Part shown: positions 44,989 through 53,715 of the stretch, piece after piece
Layout: each line of letters starts with the position of its first letter
How positions within the stretch are numbered: the first letter of the stretch is position 1
Assembly (NCBI RefSeq): GCF_017377395.1
Contig: NZ_CP061800.1
Location: forward strand, 1,488,001-1,552,000
Direction: 5' to 3'
Origin: Desulfonema magnum
GTDB lineage: Bacteria; Desulfobacterota; Desulfobacteria; Desulfobacterales; 4be13
Length of the DNA stretch: 64,000 bases
Position numbers and translations under genes: made by a program
The notes under the pieces: generated by a model
Seen by the model: only the letters and a program-made list of their open reading frames with translations
Database searches by the model: none
What the model was told of the DNA's origin: nothing

Positions 44989-45066
44989 TCTGCATGGATT
45001 ATGTGTAAGAAGGGATTTCCGGTCGGGTGGCGAAGCAATCCTTTTCTTATCCTCAATTCATGCAGA
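44989..45066. repeat. Hairpin repeat E, copy 8
   Basis: Outer ends TCTGCATG / CATGCAGA are an exact inverted repeat. The inside reads GATTATGTGTAAGAAGGG ... GGTCGGGTGGCG ... CCTTTTCTTATCC. It closes the toxin-antitoxin cluster; 44805-44988 holds nothing else I can name. Confidence 0.83.
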
Positions 45067-45203
45067 TGAACGGAAAAACTCGTATAAATGAATGATATGT
45101 GCAGACACACACGAATATCTGCGGAAAAATATTTTGGAGTAGAAAAAGTCGGATAAATAATGCACTGAGATCAAACCGAAAAAATTCATGAAAGGAGTTG
45201 CTT

Positions 45204-45549
45204 ATGAGAGGAAAAAATTTGATTTTCCCAATGCTTTTCTTTCTTATCACAGCTTTTGCGGTTCTGCCATTGCACGCGGCAATTTATACTTACGACGGCC
45301 TGAACCGCCTGAGATCAGTGACTTATGAAGAGGGGCATTCAGTCCGATATCAATATGATGCTGATGGCAATATTATCAGCATCCAATATTTGACGGGTGA
45401 CGAGTTGCGTAATGTCATACTTGCCCTGAAAATGCTGGCAGGCATGGGTAAAGATGGTATAAACTATGACGATTCAGACGCAAACGGAGATAAAAAAAAT
45501 CGGCTTGGATGACGTGATTTATTTGCTACAGTTCATCGCAGGCATTTAG
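45204..45549 (+). pseudogene. Secreted YD-repeat/dockerin-like protein with a frameshift at an A8 run
   Basis: AAGGAG precedes the ATG at 45204. A signal peptide (about 1-26, LIFPMLFFLITAFAVLPLHA) is followed by one RHS/YD repeat (YTYDGLNRLRSVTYEEG; YQYDADGNIISIQYL). A dockerin-like end comes next (VILALKMLAGMGKDG, DDSDANGDKK). In this frame translation stops at 45510-45512 as ...NRLG. If the run of eight As at 45492-45499 is read as seven, the frame continues IGLDDVIYLLQFIAGI to TAG at 45547-45549. That is exactly the second half of a dockerin-type calcium repeat. So this is a one-base frameshift, a slippage-controlled gene or a sequencing error. Confidence 0.75.
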
Positions 45550-45684
45550 TTTGTCAGCCTAAGAAATGCAGATGAATATTCAGGATGAAAAATACAGAAC
45601 TGTAAATACACCTGATGAGGCTATGTATGAGAAGTGAAAAATAAGTATGTCTCAATTCCCATAGAAAGGAGCAAAAAAATCAAT

Positions 45685-46881
45685 ATGCCTCTTGTTAAAC
45701 AATTCGCCAGATTAATATGTGTTATCTTATTCCTTGCCCTGCTGTCTTCCTGTGCAATGTTTCAGAATCTTTTCAACCCCCGTCCCATGACATTCAAAGC
45801 AGCGATTCAGTCGGTAGCCCATAAATTAATGACACAGGTGAAATCAGATCGGGGAGCATTATTCAGTCAGGATACAACCATCGTGATTGATCCTTTTGTT
45901 AATGCGGATAATGGCGAAGTAATCAGAGCCAGCAAGGAAATCGAGAAAATTATTATTCAGGAAGGCAGAGAAAATTTTAAGGGCCTTCACTTCGTCAGAC
46001 TGACATCTGAAAATCTGCGCGAGGCAGACTATGCCATGAACGGAGCCATCCGCCATATCTCAAATAAACTTGGCGGATTATCAGGGGGATATTATCAGGT
46101 TTCCGCGTCCGTGGTAAATTTGGAGACAGGAAAAATCATCGGACGTTCAGATGTTCAGATGACAGAGGACCTGGACTACACCTCTACATTATTTTACAGA
46201 GACAGTCCTATGTATATCAAGGATCCTCCTTTGGAGGGTTCTGTTCAGACCGCTACCAGCCCGGTCGGATCGCTTGCTGATAAAGCATATTATGATTCCC
46301 TGGAAACACTTGCCATGCTTACAGAAGCGGAAACCGCTTATGGAAAATCAGATTATGAACCAGCACTGGCCCTTTTGAAAAAAGTGGCGGAACGTCCTGA
46401 CGGACAGCTCATGAAAACTTATGCGGGGTTATACAACACTTATCGCAGACTGAATCAAATGAAACTGGCTGAAGCGGCTTTTACCAAACTTCTGTCCATC
46501 AGTGTGGAAAAAAATAAAGTACTCACCCTTAAGTTCCTGTTTGATGTGAACTCCGTGGAATTTTGGAAAGATCCGGAATTAAAAAAACAGTATGCTATGT
46601 GGCTTCGCCAGCTTGGAAAGTATTTTAACCGCAGTTCCTACTGCCTCCGAATTGTCGGTCATTGCAGCCGCACAGGGGCAGAAAGATATAACGACAAACT
46701 CTCCATGGAACGCGCATACAGAATTCAGGAACTCTTACAACCTGATTTTCCGGAAATAATGCAACGCTCCAGTGCCATTGGCAAAGGCTTCAGAGAAAAT
46801 ATTGTAGGAACCGGAACAGATGACGGACGTGACGCGATTGACCGCCGAGTCGAGTTTGTTCTGATGGATTGTGGAACTTGA
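45685..46881 (+). CDS. Outer-membrane lipoprotein with OmpA-like C-terminal domain
   Basis: About 398 residues from the ATG at 45685 (a GTG at 45634 is an alternative). The lipobox LFLALLSSC gives a lipidated Cys near residue 23. The middle has a CsgG/FlgO-like region (TTIVIDPFVNADNGEVIRAS; DYAMNGAIRHISN; YYQVSASVVNLETGKIIGRS), then TPR-like helices (AYGKSDYEPALALLKKVAER). The end is OmpA-like: LKFLFDVNSVEF, IVGHCSRTGAERYNDKLSMERA, AIDRRVEFVLM, which should bind peptidoglycan. Its TGA stop codon (46879-46881) is formed by the first unit of the heptamer array that follows. Possibly an envelope stress or assembly factor. Confidence 0.85.
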   Translation: MPLVKQFARLICVILFLALLSSCAMFQNLFNPRPMTFKAAIQSVAHKLMTQVKSDRGALFSQDTTIVIDPFVNADNGEVIRASKEIEKIIIQEGRENFKGLHFVRLTSENLREADYAMNGAIRHISNKLGGLSGGYYQVSASVVNLETGKIIGRSDVQMTEDLDYTSTLFYRDSPMYIKDPPLEGSVQTATSPVGSLADKAYYDSLETLAMLTEAETAYGKSDYEPALALLKKVAERPDGQLMKTYAGLYNTYRRLNQMKLAEAAFTKLLSISVEKNKVLTLKFLFDVNSVEFWKDPELKKQYAMWLRQLGKYFNRSSYCLRIVGHCSRTGAERYNDKLSMERAYRIQELLQPDFPEIMQRSSAIGKGFRENIVGTGTDDGRDAIDRRVEFVLMDCGT

Positions 46882-47128
46882 AACTTGAAACTCGAAACTT
46901 GAAACTCGAAACTCGAAACTTGAAACTCGAAACTTGAAACTTGAAACTTGAAACTTGAAACTCGAAACTTGAAACTTGAAACTTGAAACTTGAAACTTGA
47001 AACTTGAAACTTGAAACTCGAAACTTGAAACTTGAAACTTGAAACTCGAAACTTGAAACTCGAAACTTGAAACTCGAAACTCGAAACTTGAAACTCGAAA
47101 CTCGAAACTTGAAACTCGAAACTTGAAC
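46875..47128. repeat. Long GAAACTT/GAAACTC heptamer array
   Basis: About 36 tandem 7-bp units, GAAACTT and GAAACTC in irregular order, without breaks. It runs from the last codons of the lipoprotein gene to the ribosome site of the thiolase gene. A 150-codon minus-strand frame (SSFKFRV repeated) is a by-product and not a gene. Confidence 0.95.
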
Positions 47129-47141
47129 TAAGGAGATGAAG

Positions 47142-48392
47142 ATGAAGGAGGTTGTCATTGCTTCGGCTTGCCGAACAGCTATCGGTACTTTCGGCGGAAG
47201 TTTACGCGACAGTAATGTCGCGACCATAGCAAGTATCACCATGAGGGAAGCTGTGAAAAGAGCAGGTATTGATCCTGCGATTATTGATGATATTCGCTAC
47301 GGATGCTGTCTTGAGCCGACTGATTTTATGAATGTCGCCCGTGTGGGCGGGCTTTTGGCAGACATTCCTGATTTTGTCACTGCCGTAACTGTAAACCGGG
47401 TATGTATATCCGGTATGGAAGCTGTTGTTTCCGGCATGGCAATGATTCAGGCAGGTATGGCGGATGTCATTCTCGCGGGCGGAGCTGAACATATGTCCGG
47501 CGTGCCTTACACCGTGGCAAATGCCAGATGGGGCTGCCGGTTGCAGGATCAGGTGTTTGCAGATGCGATGATCCATGCGCTTTACTGCGGGTCTCAGTCC
47601 TTACCGCATCCTGAGGATGGGCCAGTCAATGCAGATGAAGCTCCGCTGAGTTTTTTCAAGGGAAAACCGTATCTGATGGGGCATACCGCGGAATTTGTGG
47701 CGCAACATCTGAATATTTCCAGGGAAGAAATGGACGAGGTCGCGCTGAGGAGTCATAACAATGTGGAAAGAGCAACCAATGACGGTTCATTTAAAGAGGA
47801 GATTGTGCCTGTGGAGATACCGAGGCGGAAAAAATCACCTCTGATTTTTGACAAAGATGAGCATTTCCGGCCCGGGATTACGCCGGAGCAGTTGCAAAAG
47901 CTTCCGCCTGCGTTTCTGCCAAAAATCGGAAAAGTGACAGCCGGAAACTCAAGCGGTATTAATGATGGTGCAGCGGGAATGGTCATCCTGTCCGCTGAAA
48001 AAGCAAAAGAACTCGGCATCACACCCCTCGCAAAGATCAGAGCCATTGGCAAAGGCGCATGTCATCCCTCTGTGATGGGGCTTTCCCCTGTGCCCGCGGT
48101 AAAAAATTTACTGGAAAAAAGCAGCTTTAAAATGGAAGACTTTGAACTGATCGAGATCAATGAGGCATTTGCTGCCCAGTATGTCGGATGCGAAAAGGAA
48201 CTCGGATTAAATCGAGAAATTATCAATGTCAACGGGTCGGGAATCGGCCTGGGGCATCCTGTGGGGGCAACCGGTGCCAGAATAATGGTAACACTGATCC
48301 ATGCGATGAAAAAAAGAGGAAAGACCCTGGGCCTTGCCACCCTTTGCGGAGGTGGCGGAATTGGCATGGCGTGCGTGTTAGAAATGGTTTAG
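47142..48392 (+). CDS. Thiolase / acetyl-CoA C-acyltransferase
   Basis: 416 residues. It condenses or cleaves acyl-CoA thioesters. Active-site Cys at residue 88 (TVNRVCISGMEAVVSG), His in IGLGHPVGATGARI and the second Cys in TLCGGGGIGMACVLE. Other thiolase signatures are AGGAEHMSGVP, GNSSGINDGAAGMVI and EINEAFAAQY. Of two ATGs six bases apart the second (47142) has AAGGAG at proper spacing. The gene stands alone between the heptamer array and a convergent kinase gene, so whether it serves beta-oxidation or acetoacetyl-CoA formation is open. Confidence 0.94.
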   Translation: MKEVVIASACRTAIGTFGGSLRDSNVATIASITMREAVKRAGIDPAIIDDIRYGCCLEPTDFMNVARVGGLLADIPDFVTAVTVNRVCISGMEAVVSGMAMIQAGMADVILAGGAEHMSGVPYTVANARWGCRLQDQVFADAMIHALYCGSQSLPHPEDGPVNADEAPLSFFKGKPYLMGHTAEFVAQHLNISREEMDEVALRSHNNVERATNDGSFKEEIVPVEIPRRKKSPLIFDKDEHFRPGITPEQLQKLPPAFLPKIGKVTAGNSSGINDGAAGMVILSAEKAKELGITPLAKIRAIGKGACHPSVMGLSPVPAVKNLLEKSSFKMEDFELIEINEAFAAQYVGCEKELGLNREIINVNGSGIGLGHPVGATGARIMVTLIHAMKKRGKTLGLATLCGGGGIGMACVLEMV

Positions 48393-48405
48393 GAACAGAG
48401 TTTTT

Positions 48406-48445
48406 ATAAACGGGCATGACCGGCCACTCACAACGAAGCATGAAA
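48406..48445. repeat. Repeat F, single copy
   Basis: TTTATAAACGGGCATGACCG ... CACAACGAAGCATGAAAG, matching the units at 23045-23540. Lies between the convergent thiolase and kinase genes. Confidence 0.65.
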
Positions 48446-48478
48446 GTGAGACCGGAATTTATCAGAGATCAGATATCA

Positions 48479-49852
48479 CTATAACCGGGGGAGATTGATC
48501 TCCCGGCTTTCTGTTGTTTGAATTCTGACACGAAATGTACTCCCCTTCCCTTCGATACTGTCCGCTTCAATATCCATTTTAAACTCTCTCACAATTCCGT
48601 GAATGATGGAAAGCCCGAGACCTGTTCCTTCTCCCACCCCTTTAGTGGTATAAAAAGGCTCCATGCAACGTTCCGATACCTCGGTGTTCATACCAATACC
48701 ATTATCCTCCACCTCAAACACAACAGCATCTTTTTCCGAATCATGAAAGAGGCGCACGGCCACGGCTTTCTGATAATCCTGCCCCGCATTCTCTCCTTTT
48801 TTTTCCACAGCATACCGGGCATTGGAAAGAAAATTGACCACAATCTGTTCAAATTTCTGGGGATTTACCTTAACTCCGGGCAGGTTTTCCGACAAGGAGA
48901 CAGTGAGAAGGATTTCATGTATGCGGAATTGTTCTTTGAAGAAGGACAACGCCCGATTGATCGGGTCTGAAAGATTCACAACTTCCGAGATATCAGAACC
49001 GGCCCGGGCAAAGGAGCGCATATTATCAATAATAGCGGCTGCACGTTTCACTTGTTCAATGATTTTCCGGGCAGCTTTAACCTCCATGCCTTCCATGCCT
49101 TTCCGTTTAAAATAGGCGTTCAGTCCGTCGGCCGCAATACGGATGATCGCCAGGGGCTGATTGATCTCATGGGCAATTCCCGTAGCCATTTCTCCCATGG
49201 CGGTAAGTCTGCCAGTGTGTATAATCTGGGCCTGTTTTTCCTGAAGTTTTTTCTCTGCCTGCCTTACTCTGGTCAGCAGATTGAACACAACCCCCCAGGT
49301 CAGCATCAGAAGCGCAAGCCCGACCCCTGCCCCCACAAAAAACATGAATCTCACATCTGCTTTGAAATGACGGAAAAATTCCGGGCTGTTGTGTAGTCTG
49401 GCAATACCCAGCAGTTCCTTTGTGAATTTGGAATAAAGCGGAATCTCACTCACAAAATAATCAGTGCCGGTGACCATCCCCCTTTTCAGATCAAGCGCTC
49501 CTTCGCTGACATTGACCACGCTGTAATCCCACTCTGTTTCGACGCCCAATATGAAAGGACTGTCCGTGTCGGGGTCTGTGAGGAGGAGTATCCGGTTAAT
49601 GGCATTGTCCATATCTTTTATGATCTGTTTGCTGTCTCTGCTTTCTTCCGTCAGTGCGTCAACAATGGCATGAACATGGGATTGCGCCAAAGCCCTTGCA
49701 GTGACTTCCGCCTTGGTCATCAGCTGGGGTTCCAGCACTTCCGTCCAATAGACAGCCATCAGTCCTTCCAAACCTGCTGCCAGAAGCAAAAACATCAGGG
49801 TGATCCAGGTTCGGAAGATGTCGGCATTTCTTTTTTGTCCTCCTTTTTTCAT
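48479..49852 (-). CDS. Membrane sensor histidine kinase
   Basis: 457 residues. TM1 at about 15-38 (LMFLLLAAGLEGLMAVYW), an extracytoplasmic sensor loop of about 140 residues, and TM2 at about 180-202 (FMFFVGAGVGLALLMLTWGV). The H box near residue 227 (EMATGIAHEINQPLAIIRIA) is followed by the N box (QIVVNFLSNARYAVEKKGEN), G1 (EVEDNGIGM), F (MEPFYTTK) and G2 (GEGTGLGLSIIHG) motifs of HATPase_c. The HEINQPL type is common in NtrB/DctB-like kinases. No response regulator gene adjoins, so it is an orphan kinase. No clear ribosome site precedes the ATG. Confidence 0.92.
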   Translation of the reverse strand: MKKGGQKRNADIFRTWITLMFLLLAAGLEGLMAVYWTEVLEPQLMTKAEVTARALAQSHVHAIVDALTEESRDSKQIIKDMDNAINRILLLTDPDTDSPFILGVETEWDYSVVNVSEGALDLKRGMVTGTDYFVSEIPLYSKFTKELLGIARLHNSPEFFRHFKADVRFMFFVGAGVGLALLMLTWGVVFNLLTRVRQAEKKLQEKQAQIIHTGRLTAMGEMATGIAHEINQPLAIIRIAADGLNAYFKRKGMEGMEVKAARKIIEQVKRAAAIIDNMRSFARAGSDISEVVNLSDPINRALSFFKEQFRIHEILLTVSLSENLPGVKVNPQKFEQIVVNFLSNARYAVEKKGENAGQDYQKAVAVRLFHDSEKDAVVFEVEDNGIGMNTEVSERCMEPFYTTKGVGEGTGLGLSIIHGIVREFKMDIEADSIEGKGSTFRVRIQTTESREINLPRL

Positions 49853-49959
49853 ACGTTTTTATACTGTCCGAACCCTGATTAAAGGATGAAGAGATTAACA
49901 GGATTAACTTATTGTTCTTTTTATTATTATGACGGATTCTACTGACAGTCAATGGGTGA

Positions 49960-49992
49960 AGACCTGCGAGGTTTTGAAAATCTCGCAGGTTT
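49960..49992. repeat. Palindromic repeat G, copy 2
   Basis: AGACCTGCGAGGTTTTGAAA and near complement; copy 1 is at 1238-1270. The rest of 49853-50240 holds no gene. Confidence 0.78.
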
Positions 49993-50247
49993 GACGCCCG
50001 ACTTACCGCCCATCAAACTTATTTGGTCAGGCATTACGAAAACGGATAAGAACGGGAAAGAGCGTATTCCTTTTTTATCTGCTTTCCCTGTAATTTTGCG
50101 CCCGGTTTTTCCTGTCTTTATATCTGATCGCTACAAACAAGCCAAAATAAAGATCAATGCTTGTTTTTTTATATGATTAAATCATTTTTTTCAATGGAAA
50201 TTTCAAGTGGTTCAGAAAAAATATTATCGATGCGGCCTGATTCGAAA

Positions 50248-50286
50248 AAAAAAGCCCCGTCCCGAAAAGGGACAGGGACGAGGCTG
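50248..50286 (-). terminator. Intrinsic terminator of the inhibitor gene
   Basis: On the minus strand AGCCTCGTCCC pairs with GGGACGGGGCT around a short loop and is followed by a run of Ts. It lies about 20 bp past the stop codon of the gene at 50308-52482. Confidence 0.8.
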
Positions 50287-50307
50287 AGGGGGAGATATGT
50301 TTACAGT

Positions 50308-52482
50308 TTATTCACATTCGCCATCATGGTCTTTGGATTGCCCGGCCATCATCATGAAACAGTCATTGGCGTAGGTTTTGCCGTCACAGCCGCACACTGG
50401 GGCATATAATTCAATACAGGCTTCGGGTACAGTTGTGCAAACGCCCATGTTGTCAGCCCAGTTACAGGTATCCTGGGGGTACAGACAAAACTGCCCATCA
50501 GGACAAACCAGTCCTTCAATGCCGCCGCACGGCTCACCGCAGCCTTCGTCAACCAGACCGTCACAGTTATCATCAGCACCGTTTCCACAAATTTCTTTCT
50601 CCCCGCAGGTCGGCTCGTCAGCGCACCAGCCGACATTCTCCTGAATAACTGTCTCTCCGCTGCCTTTGCTCAGATTCAGCTCGCCCTTCCACACAACAGA
50701 CATGGGTTTTTCACTGTCAGAAATAAAGCGGGAAACCTTCACTCTGATTGTTTCCGAAGTAATGTCAGGCAATTTCACCTGAAAATCAAAGAAACACATA
50801 CATCTGCATCTGCCGACATCTTCAGGATTATCTGTTTCATATATTTGATAAACACCGGTGTTCTCATTCAGTGATACGGTGGCAGAGCGTTCTCCACAAC
50901 AGTTGAGCCAGACATTTTCATTCAGAAATGTGACTGTTTGTGATGCCTCATTATATTTCCAGGTAAGCTTTTCACCTCTGCAATTCGCGTCTCGGGTAGC
51001 AAAAACAGCTTCTTTCTCTTCAGCGTCAAAACCGCCGCACTCGCTGACTTGAGCTTTTTTGGCAAGGTTGTTTGCCCGGGAAAATTGCAGCTTCATTTCC
51101 GGGTCCCAGCGTTCTTTTTTCCAGGTTTTCAAACTTCTGTCCAAATCCGCTTTCTTTTCTTTCAAATCCTTTTTATCTGTCACGCCGTCGCCATTATAAT
51201 CACCACACGCTTTTTCCGCTTTCCAGCATTCTTTTTTCCAGATTTTAAAGGTCTTATCATTCTCTTTTCTTTTTTCCCTTACATCTTCCCTGTCTATGAC
51301 ACCGTCACCATTGCAATCACCAGAAGAAGAAACCGGAGCCATTATCGGAATAATATCCACAGGGTCCTCGTCAGTGGGTCTGCCAATAAGCTCTGTATCT
51401 GTCGCAGTCTCAGAAACAGACACATTCAGGGTAAAGGTTTTAGTGGCTGAACTTTCCCCTTCCCAGCCGCGATAATACAGCATTTCGAGAGTTGCCGTGC
51501 CAGGAGCGACTGCCATGAAATCCCAGGCTTCTTTTCCGCCACAACCCATCACATCGTCCTCGCACTCGGATGTATAATCATTGCCTCTATTCTTTAAGAT
51601 ATCCTGTTCTGATACTTTCACATTCCATTTATATCCTGTGGTGGGATTGCTTTCCAAAGCGATACGGAGGGACTCGCCTTTTCCCATAGATACCGCATTT
51701 CCATCATCAGCATCTGTGAAAGTGTAGTTCGGAACTGGTACTATGCCTATCGTCTCGGGCCGGGCAACATCGCCAGATTCGGAAATGTCGTCATCCGGAA
51801 TAATAATTTCATCCCTGCTGACGGGATCGCCAGAAACAGTCGTCTTCAGCGTAAAAGTGTTAATGGCTGAACTTTCTTCTTCCCAGGGACGATAATACAG
51901 CAATTCAAGTGTTGTCTCTCCGGCAGCAATGGCCATGAAATTCATTTCCTCTTTTCCGCCGCAGCCCGCGACCTCCTCGTCAGAGCAATCAGAAGCATAG
52001 CTGTTATAGGTGTTTTCCAGTATATCCTGATCCAATGCTTTGACAGCCCAGTTGTATCCTGTGGTGGGATTGCTTTCCAAAATCACGCGGACAGTCTCGC
52101 CTGTTTTCAGCGTAAGCGTGCTGCCGTTGTCATCTTCTGTCAGGGTGTAATCAGCGGTTTTTGTTTCAGTAAACGGAGCGATGTAAGGTTCGGGGAGGAG
52201 CTGACCATCAGGGGTATAAGGTGTGATGAGCGGCATAATATCCCCTTCGATTCCTTTGCCAGTTCCGTCATAACCGGGATTGATTTCCTCATCAATCGGT
52301 CTGCTTATGGAAGTTTCCCATCCTTCAGGAACATCGCAGGGCGTGGGAAACATTTCCCATTCAAGGGTTTCCGGGTTCTGTCCGAAGGTGATGACCTGAG
52401 CGCACATCACATTTTCATCAGCGTAAGCTGTTCCGCCGAATATAAAAGCTAAGGTAAAGATCAGTATGGTCAATTTTTTCAT
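50308..52482 (-). CDS. Secreted multi-domain protease inhibitor: two chagasin domains, dockerin-like repeat, MopE-like motif, Kazal domain
   Basis: 724 residues; GGAGG lies before the ATG at 52480-52482. Signal peptide 1-21. Two chagasin (I42) domains at about 110-217 and 252-360: both have SNPTTGYxW and GCGGKE, and the third binding loop reads YYRPWEEE in the first and YYRGWEGE in the second. Chagasins block papain-type cysteine proteases. A calcium-type dockerin-like pair follows (GDCNGDGVIDREDVREKR, GDYNGDGVTDKKDLKEKK, about 384-457), then a beta region, then a MopE-like metal motif CGNGADDNCDGLVDEGC. A C-terminal Kazal domain, about 680-724, reads CIELYAPVCGCDGKTYANDC and is a serine-protease inhibitor fold. 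The combination suggests defence against external proteases. Confidence 0.85.
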   Translation of the reverse strand: MKKLTILIFTLAFIFGGTAYADENVMCAQVITFGQNPETLEWEMFPTPCDVPEGWETSISRPIDEEINPGYDGTGKGIEGDIMPLITPYTPDGQLLPEPYIAPFTETKTADYTLTEDDNGSTLTLKTGETVRVILESNPTTGYNWAVKALDQDILENTYNSYASDCSDEEVAGCGGKEEMNFMAIAAGETTLELLYYRPWEEESSAINTFTLKTTVSGDPVSRDEIIIPDDDISESGDVARPETIGIVPVPNYTFTDADDGNAVSMGKGESLRIALESNPTTGYKWNVKVSEQDILKNRGNDYTSECEDDVMGCGGKEAWDFMAVAPGTATLEMLYYRGWEGESSATKTFTLNVSVSETATDTELIGRPTDEDPVDIIPIMAPVSSSGDCNGDGVIDREDVREKRKENDKTFKIWKKECWKAEKACGDYNGDGVTDKKDLKEKKADLDRSLKTWKKERWDPEMKLQFSRANNLAKKAQVSECGGFDAEEKEAVFATRDANCRGEKLTWKYNEASQTVTFLNENVWLNCCGERSATVSLNENTGVYQIYETDNPEDVGRCRCMCFFDFQVKLPDITSETIRVKVSRFISDSEKPMSVVWKGELNLSKGSGETVIQENVGWCADEPTCGEKEICGNGADDNCDGLVDEGCGEPCGGIEGLVCPDGQFCLYPQDTCNWADNMGVCTTVPEACIELYAPVCGCDGKTYANDCFMMMAGQSKDHDGECE

Positions 52483-52819
52483 TGGTGTTGCCTCCTTTTT
52501 TTTCACAATTGATTGCAGTTAAATTCATTTATTAAATTTTTACATTTTTATTTTTTCTTCTGCCATCACCTCCCTGAATAGAACCTGGTTATCTTTTAAA
52601 ATGTCATTCTTACCCTTTTTGCGCTTTATATCTCATTGATATATGGCTTTTGTCAAAACTTTTACTGGCAAAATTGGGGAAAAAACAGGAAAAAAACGGA
52701 AGATTATAAAAATTGGCATGTTTTTTGCTTAGATATTTGCTAAAATAATATTGCAGGGATGGGGAGCCGCATTGCGTTCCGTCCTTCCCCGCAATGATAT
52801 AAAAGATGTCAAACTGGTT
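52483..52819. other. Leader of the inhibitor gene and 3' region of the antirepressor gene
   Basis: 337 bp without a gene. AT-rich next to the inhibitor start. An imperfect hairpin ATTGCAGGGATGGGG / CCTTCCCCGCAAT at about 52750-52795 could mark the end of the antirepressor transcript, but no T-run is seen. Confidence 0.45.
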
Positions 52820-53698
52820 TCAATCCTTTTTCTGGGTAATGATTTCTATGACAGCTTCCGAAAACATGAGACACTGACGACGTGAACCATCAGGCTTCTT
52901 TTTTATGTGTTCCGGCATAACATAAGGTCTGCCTTTTTTTGTGGGTCTCCAACGCAGGTGATTCTGTTTATTTCGGTAAGATTCGATGATTCCGCGCTTT
53001 TCCAAAAGCATATTGGTCCGTTGAGGAGAAAGCCCTAAACGTCTGCCGAGTTCTGTGGGGGTCAGATAAATTTCTTTTTTATCAGGCAGAGGAGGTTCTT
53101 CTTCATATTTCACCGGACGGGTTTCTTTTCCATATGTTGCCGGGGGGTCATTAATTATCTCAGAAAACAACAGACTGAGGCAGTCTATGCCATAGATCGC
53201 TTTGATGATTTCGCAGATGAAATGTCTTGCCTGTCCGTCCTCATGCGCAAGTATTCTGTAAAGTTCCGCGGCTGACCGGGTCTCTGACAGAATAGTGGCA
53301 ATGGTTATCTGCTGATATTCCTTATTCGTCCTCGGATTGAGTGCGTTTCCCCGGTACCAGTAATTATACAGCACAATAAAACATTCCTCCTGATAAAGCT
53401 CGACCATTAGCCGCATTTCCGGTCCGACCTTTTCAGGACTGATTGAAAACAGCCACCCGTTCAGCTTGGTAAGCGGCATACAGAGCATATCCTGAATTCC
53501 CCCGTTTGTCAGCAAAGGAACCAGGATAGCGTGATACCTTTGTGATGTCTTGATCTTGATCTGCTGACTCGGCCAGGATAAACCCATCCCCTCGACAATC
53601 GGTTTCATAGCGACATATTCACTATCCCTGTACAAAACAGTGATTAATTCATTACCATAGAAATCAACTGTTTCAGCCTGAACCTGATTTTCGTGCAT
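52820..53698 (-). CDS. P22-type phage antirepressor (P22_AR_N plus KilA-C-like domain)
   Basis: 292 residues. N-terminal P22_AR_N domain: VDFYGNELITVLYRDSEYVA, KPIVEGMGLSWPSQQIKIKT, MPLTKLNGWLFSISPEKVGP and QEECFIVLYNYWYRG. C-terminal part: YLTPTELGRRLGLSPQRTNM and RWRPTKKGRPYVMP, resembling the helix-turn-helix of KilA-C/ANT domains. Such proteins regulate prophage induction, yet no other phage gene is near. AGGAGGTGC lies just before the start. Its upstream region is the first, degenerate unit of the 4.6-kb palindromic satellite, including TTGCTGACA as found in every unit, which makes a regulatory or binding link worth testing. Confidence 0.88.
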   Translation of the reverse strand: MHENQVQAETVDFYGNELITVLYRDSEYVAMKPIVEGMGLSWPSQQIKIKTSQRYHAILVPLLTNGGIQDMLCMPLTKLNGWLFSISPEKVGPEMRLMVELYQEECFIVLYNYWYRGNALNPRTNKEYQQITIATILSETRSAAELYRILAHEDGQARHFICEIIKAIYGIDCLSLLFSEIINDPPATYGKETRPVKYEEEPPLPDKKEIYLTPTELGRRLGLSPQRTNMLLEKRGIIESYRNKQNHLRWRPTKKGRPYVMPEHIKKKPDGSRRQCLMFSEAVIEIITQKKD

Positions 53699-53715
53699 AT
53701 CGCACCTCCTTATTT

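Noticed and set aside
41127..45066. Integron attC sites for repeat E.
   Set aside because: Some copies contain GTTAAGC, which fits the GTTRRRY core. The matching RYYYAAC box is missing, copies occur in tandem without cassettes, and no integrase gene is visible.
46790..47242. Minus-strand protein of SSFKFRV repeats.
   Set aside because: Direct translation of the heptamer array; overlaps two real genes on the other strand.
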